From positions 6,923,430 through 6,987,429 of the forward strand of contig PTEX01000003.1 of assembly GCA_003342815.1 (NCBI GenBank): a DNA stretch of 64,000 nucleotides, in the 5' to 3' direction. This document shows positions 48,579 to 61,900 of the stretch, in pieces (the first letter of the stretch is position 1; the number at the start of each line of letters is the position of its first letter). The notes under the pieces are model-generated. The model had not been told where the DNA came from, searched no databases, and was given only the letters and a program-made list of their open reading frames with translations. Both the position numbers and the translations under genes were made by a program. The stretch comes from Eudromia elegans. Lineage: Eukaryota > Chordata > Aves > Tinamiformes > Tinamidae.

Positions 48579-49430
48579 ATGATCATAGAATCATAGAATC
48601 GTTAAGGTTGGAAGGGACCTTTAGATACCATCTAGTTCAACCCCCCTGCACACACAAGGTAACCTAGATCATGTGGCACAGGACTGTGTCCAAGTAGGTC
48701 TTGAATATCTCCAGAGAAGGGGACTTCACCACCTCTCTGGGCAGCCTGTTCCAGGGCTCCGTCACCTTCACTGTGAAGAAATTTTTCCTTAAGCTCCTGC
48801 AGAACTTTTGGTGCTTCAGTTTGTGGCTGTTTCTGATAGTCCTATTGCTGGCCCCATCCTCGTTGCTCCCTCCCTTGAGATATTTATATACATTAATCAG
48901 GTCCCCTCTCAGCCTTCTCTTCTGCAGGCTGAAGAGGCCCAGCTCTCTCAGCCTTTGCTCATAGGGCAGATGTTTCAGGCCCTTAATCATCTTTGTGGCC
49001 CTGCGCTGGACTCTCTCCAGCAGCTCCACATCCCTCCTGCACTGGGGAGCCCAGAACTGCACACAGTACTCGAGGTGCGGCCTCACCAGGGCTGAGTAGA
49101 GNGGCAGAATCACCTCCCTCGACCTGCTGGAGACGCTCTGCTCAATGCACCCCANGATCCCATTGGCCTTCTTGGCCACGAGGGCACACTGCTGCCTCAT
49201 GGTCAACTTGTCGTCCACCATGGCGCCCAGGTCCCTCTCTGCGGGGCTGCTCTCCAGGAGGCCAATCCTGTACTGATGCACAGGGTTATTCCTCCCCAGG
49301 TGCAGGTCCCTGCACTTGGCCTTGTTAGACCTCACGCAGTTTCTCTCCACCCAAATGTCCAGTCTGTCCAGGTCCCTCTGGACAGCAGCACAGCCCTCGA
49401 GTATCAGACACTCCTCCAAGTGTAAAACAC
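48579..49430 (-). mobile_element. CR1 LINE, 5'-truncated, longest copy in window
   Basis: On the minus strand an open frame of 277 codons ends at 48664-48666. About 255 codons are clear CR1 ORF2: [98 protein letters not shown], and [18 protein letters not shown]. This is the thumb/C-terminal part of the reverse transcriptase; the catalytic domain and endonuclease are missing, so it cannot move by itself. The 3' end carries two intact ATTCTATG octamers (48579-48600). Compared with the copy at 25295, it lacks 21 nt in frame (after the [11 protein letters not shown] segment, about 48852). Two single N positions (49102, 49155) lie inside. The open frame suggests recent insertion. Confidence 0.96.
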
Positions 49431-50290
49431 AGCCTGAATAACAGTTGAAGGAAATTATGCTTCCCAGAAAGTGTGTTGCATACCCACCAATGGACACTTG
49501 CCAGAAGCCTACTGATACATCTAGTCAAGATAATAAATTTTGGGGTCACACAGCCATTTCTCTAAAATATGTCTCTGCTGGTCTTCAGTGAGAAATACTC
49601 CCTTTAGTGGTTTTTTTTTTCTTTTTCACATCAAGAACTAAACGAAGAATTTTATCTGTTTCACCATGACAGCAAGTGTATCTCCTTCATTGACTTACCC
49701 CCTTGCTCAGTGACTTATGAAAATCTAAGTCCATCTAACTACACATCTACCACTGCTGAAATGGAAAAGAAACTTTCCGAAGGGTGCCTCTGGCCTATAT
49801 TCTCAGGATCCATGCCACTTGCCCTCTTTTGCGGTGTGCAACACCAAAGCAGCTCCAAACGGTTAAACACACTGGGTGGAAGGTCCTGGGCAGGGCTGCA
49901 CACTCATCTGCTCGGTAGGAATGGGTCACGCACAGTGAGCCATGCACGCCAAGGCTGGGCAGGCAACCTGGCTGTTAAAACATGACAAAACCGTTGGGCA
50001 TGTGCAAATAAGATTTACTCTATTTTCCTTTTGGAGACTCACAGTCTGGCCAGATTGGGGCATTTTTTTCAGGAGATGACAGAAGTCACATCCCTCGCAG
50101 TAGAGGCAGAGGCCCTTTCGAGCCAAATTTCTAGTCGCTGCTCCAAAGAAGCGTTAGATCTTCTCAGAAAAAGGCATTGCAAGTCAATTTTAAACTACAG
50201 ATACATCTGTTTCTTTTTCTCTAGCTCTTTTCTGAGAAACTGTTTTTGAACTGCTTCGGTTGAAATTCAGCTCCCCCAAGCCAAACCACT

Positions 50291-50346
50291 AGAGACACCT
50301 ACCGCGGCAAGTCTCAGCAGAGACATCTACCACGGCAAAACTCAGC
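50291..50346. repeat. 28-bp tandem duplication, two copies
   Basis: AGAGACACCTACCGCGGCAA plus GTCTCAGC is followed directly by AGAGACATCTACCACGGCAA plus AACTCAGC. The two units match at 24 of 28 positions by direct comparison. Two of the four differences are C/T or G/A changes, one of them at a CpG site. It is a minor old duplication. Confidence 0.85.
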
Positions 50347-52959
50347 TTCAAAGGTTACATTTGGCGAGGTTGTAAGAGACTGTGAACAGATTCTTAAAAA
50401 GCAAATAGCCTGGTAGAAAGTTTTGTCAAAAACTGTGCTTTCTTGTTTTCTACAAATAGTTATCATAGAAAGCAAACAGAGGAGCTGAAAGCTACCCCTA
50501 TTGATCTGCATCTATCTGCATTGCTAAGGTCCCTAGCTCTGTCACATTAGCTCTGTCTGCCTTTTCAGTGAACCAGCTATTGCCATGGTCCCTTATCCTT
50601 GCAACCTCCGCGTACACCCGCCACAACATTAATCCCTAGGAATCACCTCTTGCGGTTGCTTGACGGATGAATCCAGCAGCAGCACATCGTCCTAATACAT
50701 CAGCAGCGTGCACCGCTAGCCCAGGCTCGCTTGGTCTGCTTTGAATAATAGCCAAGAGAACAGGCGTGCTGTGCACTTGACATATTGGACAGGTCCTCTC
50801 TGAGAAGAGGTGGAGAGACAACAAGAGGTGTATGCTCAGACATAGCTGCCCTGCTAGATTAGTCCCCCGCACCCACTCACAAACCTGGGTTGTTCCCTAT
50901 CGTTAGGATTAAAAGGGAAGGGATATCTGGCACAAGGCTGGCCAGGTCATATAGTCCCTCACATCTTGATTTAAATTCCACCCTGGAGAGAAATAAATGA
51001 TGACCACTGGAACTGAGCAACTCCTATCTGAAAGGAGCATATACCTGCTTTGCTTGGAGATGGAGATGCCAATAAGGGACCAGCTCCACCTGAGTGACTG
51101 AAATGCAATGCAAAGTAGTTTAAAAGATTTCTAAAGCTTAGAGCAGTATAACCATCACTTTTACTTCTATTTGCATGTCTAATCACAGGGAGAGGTCAGC
51201 TTCAACTATCTCGTTTGCAGTCTGGAATCACTTCTTCTTTGTGGTTGTCTCTGTTTGAATCAGTGAGAGGGTTTCAACTGACTGCAGCACAGATCTGCAG
51301 AAACAGGACTCACGAATTGGGCATCTGCTTGCATGCTGCTCAACCTGCCGGATTTCTAAGGGCTCGTGGGTACCTTTGGTGGGATCTGCTACGCAACACT
51401 TCCAGAAAAGAAGGAGAGCCACTAAGATGGCCTTAGGAGTCTAGATTAAAATAACCATTTTTGAAAATTTTGGCCAGAATCAGATCTTCTGTTTTTCAAA
51501 TCTTTTTTTTCTCCTTCTCCTCCACCACTGATTCTGCTGCTCTACTATGTTTTTTACAGTCAAGGTTCTATTTTTTCTTTCTTTTCCTTTTTCCTTTTTT
51601 TCTAGTGAATATCCCTTTAACCATCCTATATCAATTACTTGTATTTTACTCAACAGAAAAGAATTAGTGAATCTTATTTCTTCACTCTCCAAAGAATATC
51701 CTGTCTCTCTTTCCATCGTTACATTTCTGGAAACCCTTTTCCTTCTTTTTTATTTTAGTCCTGGGTGTCCTCTGAGCTCTGTGATTGCATTTAAAACAGA
51801 TACAATGACATTAGGAAGCATTAAACTAATGGCATTTGAGATCATTTTTCTCCCATAAACTATTACGACTTCTCAGGAGCTGCTGGCACAGACTGGAGCG
51901 CCGACGCAGCCATCCAGCACTACCTCCCTCTCGGCACCTCTGCCTCCATTCAGGGAGCTGAGGTGCCATCTCTCTTGCTGCTCTCGCCATAACAGTCCCA
52001 GAGAAAGCCGTTTTGATCTTCAGATGAGTTGTTTGGCATGGCCATAATGATAAATATGTGAATGGTGGGGGTTAACCATGAATTGCAAAGTACCCAACAA
52101 ATCCCCAAGGTAGAGAGGAATATATCTTCCTTCACACCCTTTTGATGTATAGTTAATTATGTGAATCTGGAACTGTTACCATGTGCAAACACAGTGAAAA
52201 TTGACTTTCTAAGCCAGGCCTGGCCCTTCTGCATATGTCACTTGCTCTACCCCAGTACCGTGCTCTGTCTGTACACACACAAATATAACCAGTGCTGGTT
52301 TAGGCTGCTTTTTAATAATCATCTTTATAAAATGTTATAGGGATAGAACGGAATGCAACATCCTTCAGGCCTGATATAGCTTCTCTTTTTTAGATTATGG
52401 AAAAAAAACCCCAAAACTTATTCTGTATCGGTTGTTCTTTCTCTTGCCTGAATAAAAGCTTTAGCACAGCTTGAAAGGGTTGCATGTGCTGAAATGTAGC
52501 CCAAGGATATGTGTTATTATCCATCCCCTCTTGACCAGCAGGGTCTCGGCTCTCTCTCCCTTTCAGCCTTTTGTTTGAACAGATGGGATTGGGGAACGAA
52601 GGGAAAGAAAGGCAGTCTGTTCTCATTAACTCTCCCAGTACACAAACACAAACCTGAGCACAGGGGACCTAGAGAACAGGACTGCTTCCACTCCATACAC
52701 ATCCACCGAGACCATATGCACCGCACACAAAGGCGCACAGAAGACTCACATCTAGCCAGCTACTAGGCATTTACCAAGGATGACTCCTCACCAACTAATT
52801 AAAAAACATAATTTAGAAAAGCCCTCGCAGGTCGTATCCTTTCTATTCAGCTGCACCATTTAAAAAAATAACCTTCAGTTGCTTTCAAAAGAAAATCTGT
52901 TATCAAATGAGCCTAAAATGTGAACTGGGAGGATTTGCTGCATTCTGCTCTGATGGGAG

Positions 52960-53045
52960 CTACCTCAAGAGGTTTCAGGGTGAAATGCCAGACCAGGGTT
53001 CTTCCAGCCCAACCTCCTGCCAATGTCCAAGGCTGCCTTGTCCAA
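52960..53045 (-). mobile_element. Possible degraded CR1 3' fragment
   Basis: The + strand words TTCCAGCCCAACCTCCTGCC and AATGTCCAAGGCTGCCTTGT recall the reverse complement of the CR1 3' UTR (the TCCAACCTCCTGCC core). No octamer end is preserved and the similarity is short, so this could be chance. Confidence 0.25.
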
Positions 53046-56042
53046 AAAGGTGCTCAAAATCCTGGAGTCAGCCTTTAGTGAACCACTAAAGGAAACTCTG
53101 TTGGAGAAACTCTGTTCACGAACAAGGTGGTCAGGGTAGGCCACAACCCTTGAAAGAGGGCTCTTCCTATCTCCTTGTGTATTTTAGCACAAATATCTGA
53201 TTTCTTTTTTCTTTTGACTCGTGGACAGTTCCTGGCCTCAGCAACCCCGGGGCAGCAGGTGCCTTGCGAGAGCTGCGGCCTGACTACGCCTTTTCAGCAG
53301 GCTTGACTTCCTTGCTCCAGAGGATGCCAAGCGGCTCCCAGCCTCCAGCTCCAAACTCTGCAACCCTGCAGCTCATCCCTGACAAACGGGTCCCCGAAGC
53401 TCATGGCAAATGCAAAGCCGCTTGAATTGGCTCGGCCTGCCAAGCAAGAGGGGCGAAGTGGGCTGCTGAGTGTTTCCACTGCACGCTTCCCATCGATCAC
53501 GGGCTCGAGGGTGTCGCAGATGGCTGTCGGGCCTCAGCTGACACATGGCGACTCATTAAGCTGCCGTACTGCCTGCACGTGTCAGGTTGGGAGGATGCTC
53601 GCAGCCACCACGGCCTCTCCCCGAGCACTGCAAGCTGGCCGAGGCACGGGGCTCCTCCTCAGGCATCCTCCCTTGCAACGCCAAGGGCTTCCCACCAACT
53701 ATGAGCAATCTGTACAGGTCTCTCCATCTCCTTCTTCCCCTCCGCGTCATTTTCTAGCTCCATCTGTGCTCACCTGGCCTTCCCAACTCTGATGGGACCT
53801 GACCTGAAGGGAAAGCACACCAGGCCTTCCCAACTGCCCCACAACAACAGCCCAGATCCCAAACTGAGCTTGGCAGCTCTGGAACAGAGCTGGCTGAAAT
53901 GAGCAGCATCAGGAAGCCATTTCCCAGAGAGGCACCTTAATTACAGCCCCTGTCTGATCTTTGTATTTGATCATCCGTCCCCAAGCCCCTCACAACGCTC
54001 TGATGAAACTCATATCTTCATTTAGCTGTCAGGTAAGAAGGCGAGTGAAACGGGAGCGCGTCCTTCCTCCAGAGCTGTGAGCTGGAAACCCTTTCCTCAG
54101 GCGTATAAGGAAACACCTGTGTATCATGTCCAGCATCAGGTAGATCTATATTTCATCACAGCCCCGGGCGTTTGACACACAGTCTCAAGAAGACAGAGCT
54201 GTCATTTTTTTTTTCCCCAGGTATTCTCATTGTAGGGAACACGGAACAGAAAATGAAATGGTTCTCGCTGCGGGGTTGTCTGCAGGAAGATCACAGGGGG
54301 GCAAGGCAGAGAAGCATTAGTAGCTCTGCTCACCAGTGTCATGCGCTCCCCAGGCAAGCAGAGACAGATTTTCATAGTCGCTCACCCCCTCTGTACATCA
54401 CCGTGCTCACACACGCGCTTCAGGTCATTACGGGCAGCAGAACAGCTGGCAAGGTGTTCATCCCACGCCTGCTTTTTCCATGCCCAGTCGCCCAGTTTGC
54501 ACAAATGAGAGCAGCAGGGACACATCCCACATGTAGGCCCCCTGCTACCAAGTCGTGGACTTCCACGGAGTCTGCTAAGGGCTTACAGGCTGCTCTCTGG
54601 GTGGCTGATCCAGGGCGCGTGGGAGCTGTATCACCAACATGGAGGCCTCAGCGTTAGCTCCGCGACAAGCTGCCTCAGGCCCAAACGGTCTTGTTAACCA
54701 GAGCACAGGTAGCGCCCACAAGCAACATGGCCAGTCCAGCATGGCGAAGGGCACTTAATGAACCTTGATTTACCCAAACGCACAGCAAGCAGGTCCCGCA
54801 CGGACCTCCTCGGGTTGCTGTCAATGATGGCAGCACAAGAAGCGCCGCAAAGGGATGCAAAGCTGGGAAACATCCATTGACAGGAGGTGATACCAGGCAG
54901 AAGCCTCTCATTGCTCCCAGCCCAGGACTGGGGTGGTGCCTCACCAGTACTGGAGACCAGTGTTGGGGTCAAGGCTGAGCCTACACACACGGGAGGGCAC
55001 AGGAGCCAGATCCAACCGCTCCCCCAGCTCCATGCAGAGTCACTCATGGGCCCCTGCACAGGACACGCAGCATGAAGATTTCCTATTATGCTGGATATCC
55101 CAAGCCTCCCATAAAGGAGAGATAAGTGCTTCACTAACAACCGCGGTTAGCAGCATTCCCCCTAAGGACGGCCCACACATTAAAGGCAACGAGCACAGGC
55201 TTTAATTGCACATCACGTTCGACAGGCAACGATTCGAGGAGCGCAAACCACCAACCACAGTTTTCGGCAGCCTGCAAGAACCTCACAGGTATCGCTACCC
55301 CGACGCACCACACATCAGCACATCGGCAAGGCAAAGCACAGAGTCAGCCCTGCTACTGCAAACCCGGTAAGTCCACCAAGGCACACAGGCCCAAGGAATT
55401 TCAGGGCAAAACACCTGAAGTTTTGGCTGGGCAAACATGATACTGCTCTGCAGTTTTTGCCCTTCCCAGCAAGAGATGAAAGTATTCTCAACTAGGACCC
55501 TGCCTGGTACAAGAGAAGAAGATCACAAGAGAATATTGCAAGATAGCAAATTACAAGATTATCAACTACAAGGGAAAATACAAGAGAATAAAATTAAATG
55601 AACAAACAAACAGTTAAAACCTAAAAGAAGGTGATCAAAGCTCAGCTGAAGTCTAACAGTACTACAGCTCCTCAGTTTTTCTCCGTTCCTTTGCATGAGG
55701 AAATATCACTGTTTTAACCTTTCTCTTCACTCTGTATCAGAGAGGAGCCCAGAATCTGAAGTTCAATAGGTAACAAAAATCCTTTGCAAAGAAAAGAGTT
55801 TCAGATCCATGAAAATATTTTCTTTCACCTTAAAAATACCCTGCATGACAAGCTGCTTGAAAAATGAAATGCTGAAGCAGAGCCTTTTAATAGCTTGGAG
55901 AGGTTCCATTTTTAAGTTACCTGTGGGGGAAAAAATAAGAACTCTAGTGTACAATAAAAAGCAGCTCAAAGTGCGGCTGCACAGACAGCAAACTGCTTGG
56001 GCTGTGACTTGTCCTGAGCCAGTTCTGTTGTTTCATGGGCAG

Positions 56043-56095
56043 ATTGATCAAGCTCCTCGCTGTGGGTATTTCCATGATGTCCGTAAGCTATACAG
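56043..56095 (+). other. Weak candidate non-coding or mini exon
   Basis: A pyrimidine-containing stretch ending TTTCATGGGCAG (AG at 56041-56042) precedes 53 nt that end in TACAG|GTAAGC, a near-consensus donor at 56096. The enclosed sequence is open in one frame but resembles no protein I know. Such acceptor-donor pairs occur by chance every few kb, so support is slight. Confidence 0.15.
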
Positions 56096-58439
56096 GTAAG
56101 CTTGATGAGTCAAAGCGCCCCTGCTCCTGGTAACTACGCTTTTCTCCTGTGCGGCTGCTAGCCAGCTTTGGAGACAGGATGCTAAAAAGACAGCTCTCCG
56201 CCCCAGTAAAACTTTCACTCAGCTGCATGCAATCCTCAGCCCCACCACGTGCAAGAGACTCTCTTTTGTGTCAGCACTCAGTGGCCGTCAGTGGGAAGGG
56301 AGAGCACTGACCTGTCTGAAGACGCGTGGACGGTGCTGTGCTAGAGCTTGCGGTGCCACAGGACAAGTTAGCCCGTGTCAGCCTGTGTCCTCGTGTGGGC
56401 AGGCAGCCACAGCTCCCTGAGCTCCGTCGTTTGACACTTGCTTGGGTCAGCAGCTGGATACACCCCCTCCAGCACCCGCTCTCACACCGTTGCTGACATG
56501 TGCACAGAAAGCAGACAAACACTCTTGGCGCCATCACCAACGGGGCTCAGGGGGCCAAATGCCAGCTAGCATGTGGGGAACCCATCAAAGCCACTGGGCT
56601 TCAGGGCCAGGGAGAGCTCCCTGTGCCTCTCTGATTTATTAGAGTAGACGTATCCATTGACACACATGCAGCAGTGGCTGCTGAAGAAGATCAAGGGTTA
56701 CAGGGAAGGTCAAGCAGAATGCAAACCAGCAACGTGCCTCGTTGTAAATAATGCCATCATCACTGGTATGATTTGAGGATTAGGGAAAAAAAAAAAAACA
56801 CTCTGAGGGTGCTGCAGCATCAGAACAGGGACCCAGGGAGGGGTGGATGCTCCTTCCTTGAAGGTTTTCAAGACCTGGCCACACAAAGTCACTGCTGCGT
56901 GCTCTGATGTTGGTGATAGACGTGCTCCGGGGCAAAGGATGAGCAATGTACTCTCCAGGGATCTTCAGAGCTGGGGTCTGAGTGCACTGCCTAAAACGGT
57001 ATGATGGAAGACAAGGCTGATCCTGAAAGCTGACTCTGATCCGTGTTTAACTGGACATCCATAGAGGCAACAGGCCAAGGACACCGTGCGGAGGGGCCAG
57101 AGACAGTGCTCAATATGACTGCTCTTACAGAAAAAGATTGAGTCATTCCAGCACCAGAGCCTGTCGCAGGCAGAATTCGACTGCTCTCCCTCCTGGAGTT
57201 CTCCTAAGTTTTCCTGGGATCAATAGCCAGAGGTCACAGTTCATGTCAAGGGTCAAGTGTTTTCATTGAGTTTCTAACTCCTCTGTGCTACAAAAGTCAC
57301 TCCAGAAATATCTCAGTTCTGCAGGGATGTTTTCAAACCAGTTCCAGCCTTAGTTTTGCATTATTCCCCTCCACCTCCTTTCACAGTTCCCATCAAAGCG
57401 AACATGGGACCACAACCTTTCTGATCTTATGCACAGCATTTAAGCTTGGATCATGAGTAACACAACAGGGCTAGAGACCGCAAGTAAAGTGCCAGAGGTA
57501 AGGAATGATTACACAAACCCAACGCCAAAACTTCCCTTCAGCTGAACTCTGGAGAGCTGCCAGGATGGAGGCAGATCCTCTCCGTGCGTCCGCGCGATCC
57601 GAGCGCTCCGACGTGACCTGGTGGGGACGAGGGGGCGGCTGCTGCGCTGCAATTGCTGGCTCTGCAGCCACCCCCCACCACACCAGCCCTCCACCAACCT
57701 GCCACCTACGCTGCTGTCAGTGAGGGAGCTGACGCGAAGACCTTCATCTGGAATGGGTCTTTGGCTTTGCAGCCTAGACCGGATTGTACCCCGCAGCTGA
57801 CCCTGCTCCTTGTTACATGGAAAACCGAGGCGGAGAGCGTAGCTATCGCACGGACTGGCAGCACTTTGAGCATTAGGTGCCAAGGTATGGAAAAGAGAAG
57901 GGATCCGAGGTGAGTTTTAAGGGCCAGCTGAAAGCAGGCTCCATATCGCTCTTTGCGCCAGGGCCCAAGCCCACGTCACCTGAGGCCACAAGAGCTCCAC
58001 TCTCAGCAGCCGGCTCCTTGCCGTGCATATGAATTTGCTTTAGGGTTCCCAGGAAGACCTTGGCGCTTCACTATCGGATGGTAGGTGCACAGAGAGGCCA
58101 TTGGAGAGAGCAAGCAGCCCATCTTGTCCCCCAGAATGAAGGAAGAGGGCTCGGCGCGGGTGGGCTGGCAGCCCTGATGGGAGGAGCAGCAGCCCTCAGT
58201 GCTGTCTGCGCCATTTCCCTGAAGGGACCACACAGGCCTGTGCAATCAGGCTCAGCTGGTAATCAGGCAAAGCCCAAACCAGCATAAACACTAAATTATC
58301 CCCCAGTCCTCGCAGCTCGGGGCAGAGGACACTGATAGGGGGAGAAGACGGCTGCTGCACTGCAGCTGTTGGCAGCAGCCCGTGCACGCGGGGAAACATC
58401 TCTGCACGTGGCCTGCGCCTGCTGCTCCATTGTCATTCA

Positions 58440-58915
58440 AATGCACGGCGCGCCGAGGGCCCGTGCGAACGCACCGAGCCCTGCCTGGCCGCACACCAGC
58501 CCCGCCGGAAGCGCCACGCGGCCCCGCGGGGGGGACACGACACCATCTGTGACGGCAAATGTGCACCAGGAGCCGCCCGGGGCCCCGCCGCACCCGCAGG
58601 GNNNNNNNNNNNNNNNNNNNNNNNNNNNNNNNNNNNNNNNNNNNNNNNNNNNNNNNNNNNNNNNNNNNNNNNNNNNNNNNNNNNNNNNNNNNNNNNNNNN
58701 NNNNNNNNNNNNNNNNNNNNNNNNNNNNNNNNNNNNNNNNNNNNNNNNNNNNNNNNNNNNNNNNNNNNNNNGCGGGCGCGGCGGGGAGCAGCGTGCCGCC
58801 GATCCGCTCCGCTCCGCTCCCGGCCGCTTCCCGATGGGAGCGGGGCCGCGCTCCGCGCCCGGCAGCGCCCGGGCCCGGCGGCCTCGCCACCTCCACGGGC
58901 AGGGCAGGGGCGTGA
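58440..58915. promoter_or_regulatory. Second, orphan CpG island around assembly gap
   Basis: CpG density jumps sharply at 58440-58601 (GGCGCGCCGAGG, AGCGCCACGCGGCCCCGCGG) and again at 58772-58915 after 170 N. CG-rich words such as GCGGGCGCGG and repeated CTCCGCTCCG are present. Flanking DNA is CpG-poor. This is what a promoter island of a separate transcript would look like. Open frames run on both strands across the N-run, but none is recognised. It lies about 22 kb downstream of NHLH2. Confidence 0.6.
58602..58771. other. Assembly gap of 170 N in CpG island
   Basis: The unresolved run is flanked by extremely GC-rich sequence, so the missing part is probably also GC-rich. Its true length is unknown. 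A first exon or transcription start could be hidden here. Confidence 0.99.
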
Positions 58916-58919
58916 AACC

Positions 58920-61900
58920 ACCGCAGGATTCACCCCCTCCTGCTCCCTGCCCCCTAAAAGGTGGCTGGGTAGAGGTACAAGGGGCATCACTGCCCCCAGA
59001 CTGGGCTGTGAGCTCAGCTCTTCTCGGTCCTGATCACACTGAAACGTGAATCTGGAGAGACAGCATCAAGGAGAAGTCTTTTGTTTCCATAAGAAACGGA
59101 TGGCTATTTTTCAGCTGGCCAGCAACACCCATTCTTCATCATTCCCTGTGCATCCCTCACCATTTAGCTTGACAACTGGGTAAGGCAGCAACTCTCTGTT
59201 CTGTGCCTGCACAACACCTGGCACCACCGCAGATTTCTGCTCCCTGCCTCGGACTCCTAAGTGCTCTGGGAACACAGGGAAGGAGAGATTTGTTTGCTGT
59301 GTTTCTACTTTAGAGGGCAGCAGACTCTAAGGGTCGCTTTAGAACAAGCTGAGTATGGAAGAGCTGAGAACAGCATCCTGACTCAAAGGACAAGGTTGTC
59401 CCCTCACCTGCCTGCACCAGGAGAGATGGAGAGACCAGTCCCTGTCCTGCCTGGCCATACACATCCTGGCTAGTCTTGCTCCTGGGGGAGAGTGGGTGTC
59501 ATTCACCACTGCATTCGATGTGGTGAATCCATCCATCCAATAGGCGTTCTCCTCCATTCGGAACCCACCACAACGGCTTGTATTGGACTCATCCTTTCTG
59601 ATTCTGCCTCCACTTCTAGGAAGCTTCGGGGCAGCAGGGGCAGGCGCAGCACCACACAGGTCATGCAGGGTGCTATATCCCACTGCACAGAGGGTGAGGG
59701 GGCCCCAGTCCAGTTTGACAACCTGTTTTCCCTCCAGCTGCTCCTCTCAGCCTTCTGACAACAGATACCTTTTTGTAGCTGATCAAGGCTGTATCCCAGA
59801 ATGACCTTCATCAATTAGAATTTGCTGCTATGTTTACACCTGAAGCAGTGTTCCTGAAAACCTGTTGTAGATTGGAGGTACACTTTTGACCAGCATAGCC
59901 TACACATCCTAAATCAGTTATTTATGAATAGAAGAGAGACCAGAATCCCATTTTATTAATTGCACCTTATGATTTGACAAGCTCTCTCTGGGCAAATCTT
60001 GAAGGACCTTGATGCTCTGATCCAGTTTAACTTCCAGAGTGTTTTAGGGCCTTGGTTTTCAAGCAGTGGTCTCTCAACTACCATCTGAGATACTGTTTAA
60101 GTGTAGGAAGGAAATTTTACATGAAAATAAAAGTTGCATTTGGAAATATTTTGACTGGTTTATCTGAATTTTGTCAAATTAAACTGCAGTTATAGAATCC
60201 CTTATGTCACAGGATCTGTGATTTCCATCAGTTAAGTGTTTTGGCTGGATATTTTTCACCTAACACTTCAGTTAATGTTATTGAGGATCTGCCTGAAGCG
60301 ATTTTCAGTCAGTCTCCTCTTTTCAGCATATGCAGTCTTTCGAGTTCACACCATAGGGGTACATGATCCCATTCAGACACACTCTTACATGCATGTTCAC
60401 AATGCTTTGAAGTCAAGAGGACTTAATTAGGGTTTTCCATAGATTCAACGTATATTAAACGCACTACTGAATCAGATGACTCATTTAGCTGTTTAAATTT
60501 TTGCTTTGCATATCTAATCTGGACAAACGGTAATCAGAAAGCAGCAAATAAATAAAAGTCTTGCATCCTTACAAGACTAGCCTTAAATATCTGCATGTCT
60601 GGATAATGTCTGAAAACATGCCCTGATATTTATCAGAAGTAACCGGTAGCTTCCAGGCCTTATCTAGACATGTAGATATTGAAGGCTAGTCTAGTGAAGA
60701 TCAGTAGTCCTGATGGCAAACCAGGCACTCGTATCTTTGTCAAAATAGCCCAGATAGTAGGAGGATGAGGGCTAGAAAAGCTCTTTCATCCTCATTGGGA
60801 TCTTTTCCTCTGTATTAGTTGAAATAGAAAATAAAGAGGGGACCAAATGACAAGAAAATGAGCTTGACTGAGAAAGAATGAGGATTGCTTATAATGACTG
60901 AAATTGCTTCTGTTTCCCCCTGCTGGCTGGTAAGAACTGAGAACAGGCTCTTACGCGAGCTCATTTTAGATCCTCTTTTCACATATGACATTTGCCTAAC
61001 TCCACTGACTGACGCTAACTCCAGATCAAATGACTTCATTGCTGCCCTGGATACCCACATGTGCCAGTCGTGGGAGCGCCACAGGAACTTAGTTGGGCTT
61101 CTCAGCCCTCACTGAGAAGATGAGCCACGCACGGAGCCACAACTTACGGCTCTAGAGAGAGCTGGAAGAGTGGAGTTTGCAGCGCTGGTCCCAAGACACC
61201 GCGTATGCTGTGAGAGGAAAGAGATGGAGGAACGGCCATCTGGGGGTATAACCTAATTTCTTATCTAAAATCCATCATTCACTTGGGTCTCACCCGTATC
61301 TCCTGCCCACTGGAATGTCCTAACTCAGGTCCCCAGCCTTCACTAACCCCCAGGCTACAGCACACAGTAAGGAACATGTCGGGAGCTATGCCATATTTCA
61401 CCATCTCTGTCAAACCAGGAGGAATATTGGAACATGGGCCACAGGTTGGCATCCAGTGGTCTAATATCCTCTTCAGTGCTTGCAGAGTAACATATTGCAC
61501 AGCCAGGAACTGTACTGTCAAGTCCAAATGCATTGCTTATGAACTTAGAGTGCAGCTATATCCACTGGAGGAGACAGGCCCCAGGTTTTGAGACCCTCCT
61601 TATTTTATTCAAAGCGCACCTGAAGGAGAAGTCCCTTCTCCTGCCTGCAGATAAACTGTCTCCTGCAGGGATGGGATGTGGCAGCTCACACCTTCCCTGT
61701 GCTGCCAGAAGGAGCCACACAGCTCCCAGAGCTTCACCTGGAAGCCAAAAAGCCGTTCTCCTGCGCGCTCCCTTCGACCTGTCGCCCTTTACCTACTGGC
61801 CCACTCCGCCATGCCCCTGCTGCGGAATTTTCTAAGCAGAGCTGCTGACAGAGGGAAGGCCCTTGGCACTCGGGGCTGGAAACAGCAGCACGCCCTGTGC

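Larger units (their letters stand above)
49435..58435. other. Intergenic DNA, no recognisable gene
   Basis: No known protein appears in any frame. Features of note are a 28-bp tandem duplication (50291-50346), a T/C-rich stretch at 51500-51610, GC-richer patches at 53220-53700 and 54480-55060, an A12 run near 56789, and a well-formed but unrecognised mini-exon candidate at 56043-56095. Short splice-donor-like strings such as CGAG|GTGAGT (57907-57914) occur without a supporting exon. Confidence 0.5.

Noticed and set aside
58291-59049. Long frames on both strands across the 170-N gap
   Set aside because: They owe their length to N codons and GC-rich sequence. The visible parts are low-complexity Pro/Ala/Arg/Gly-rich and resemble no known protein, including the start of SLC22A15.
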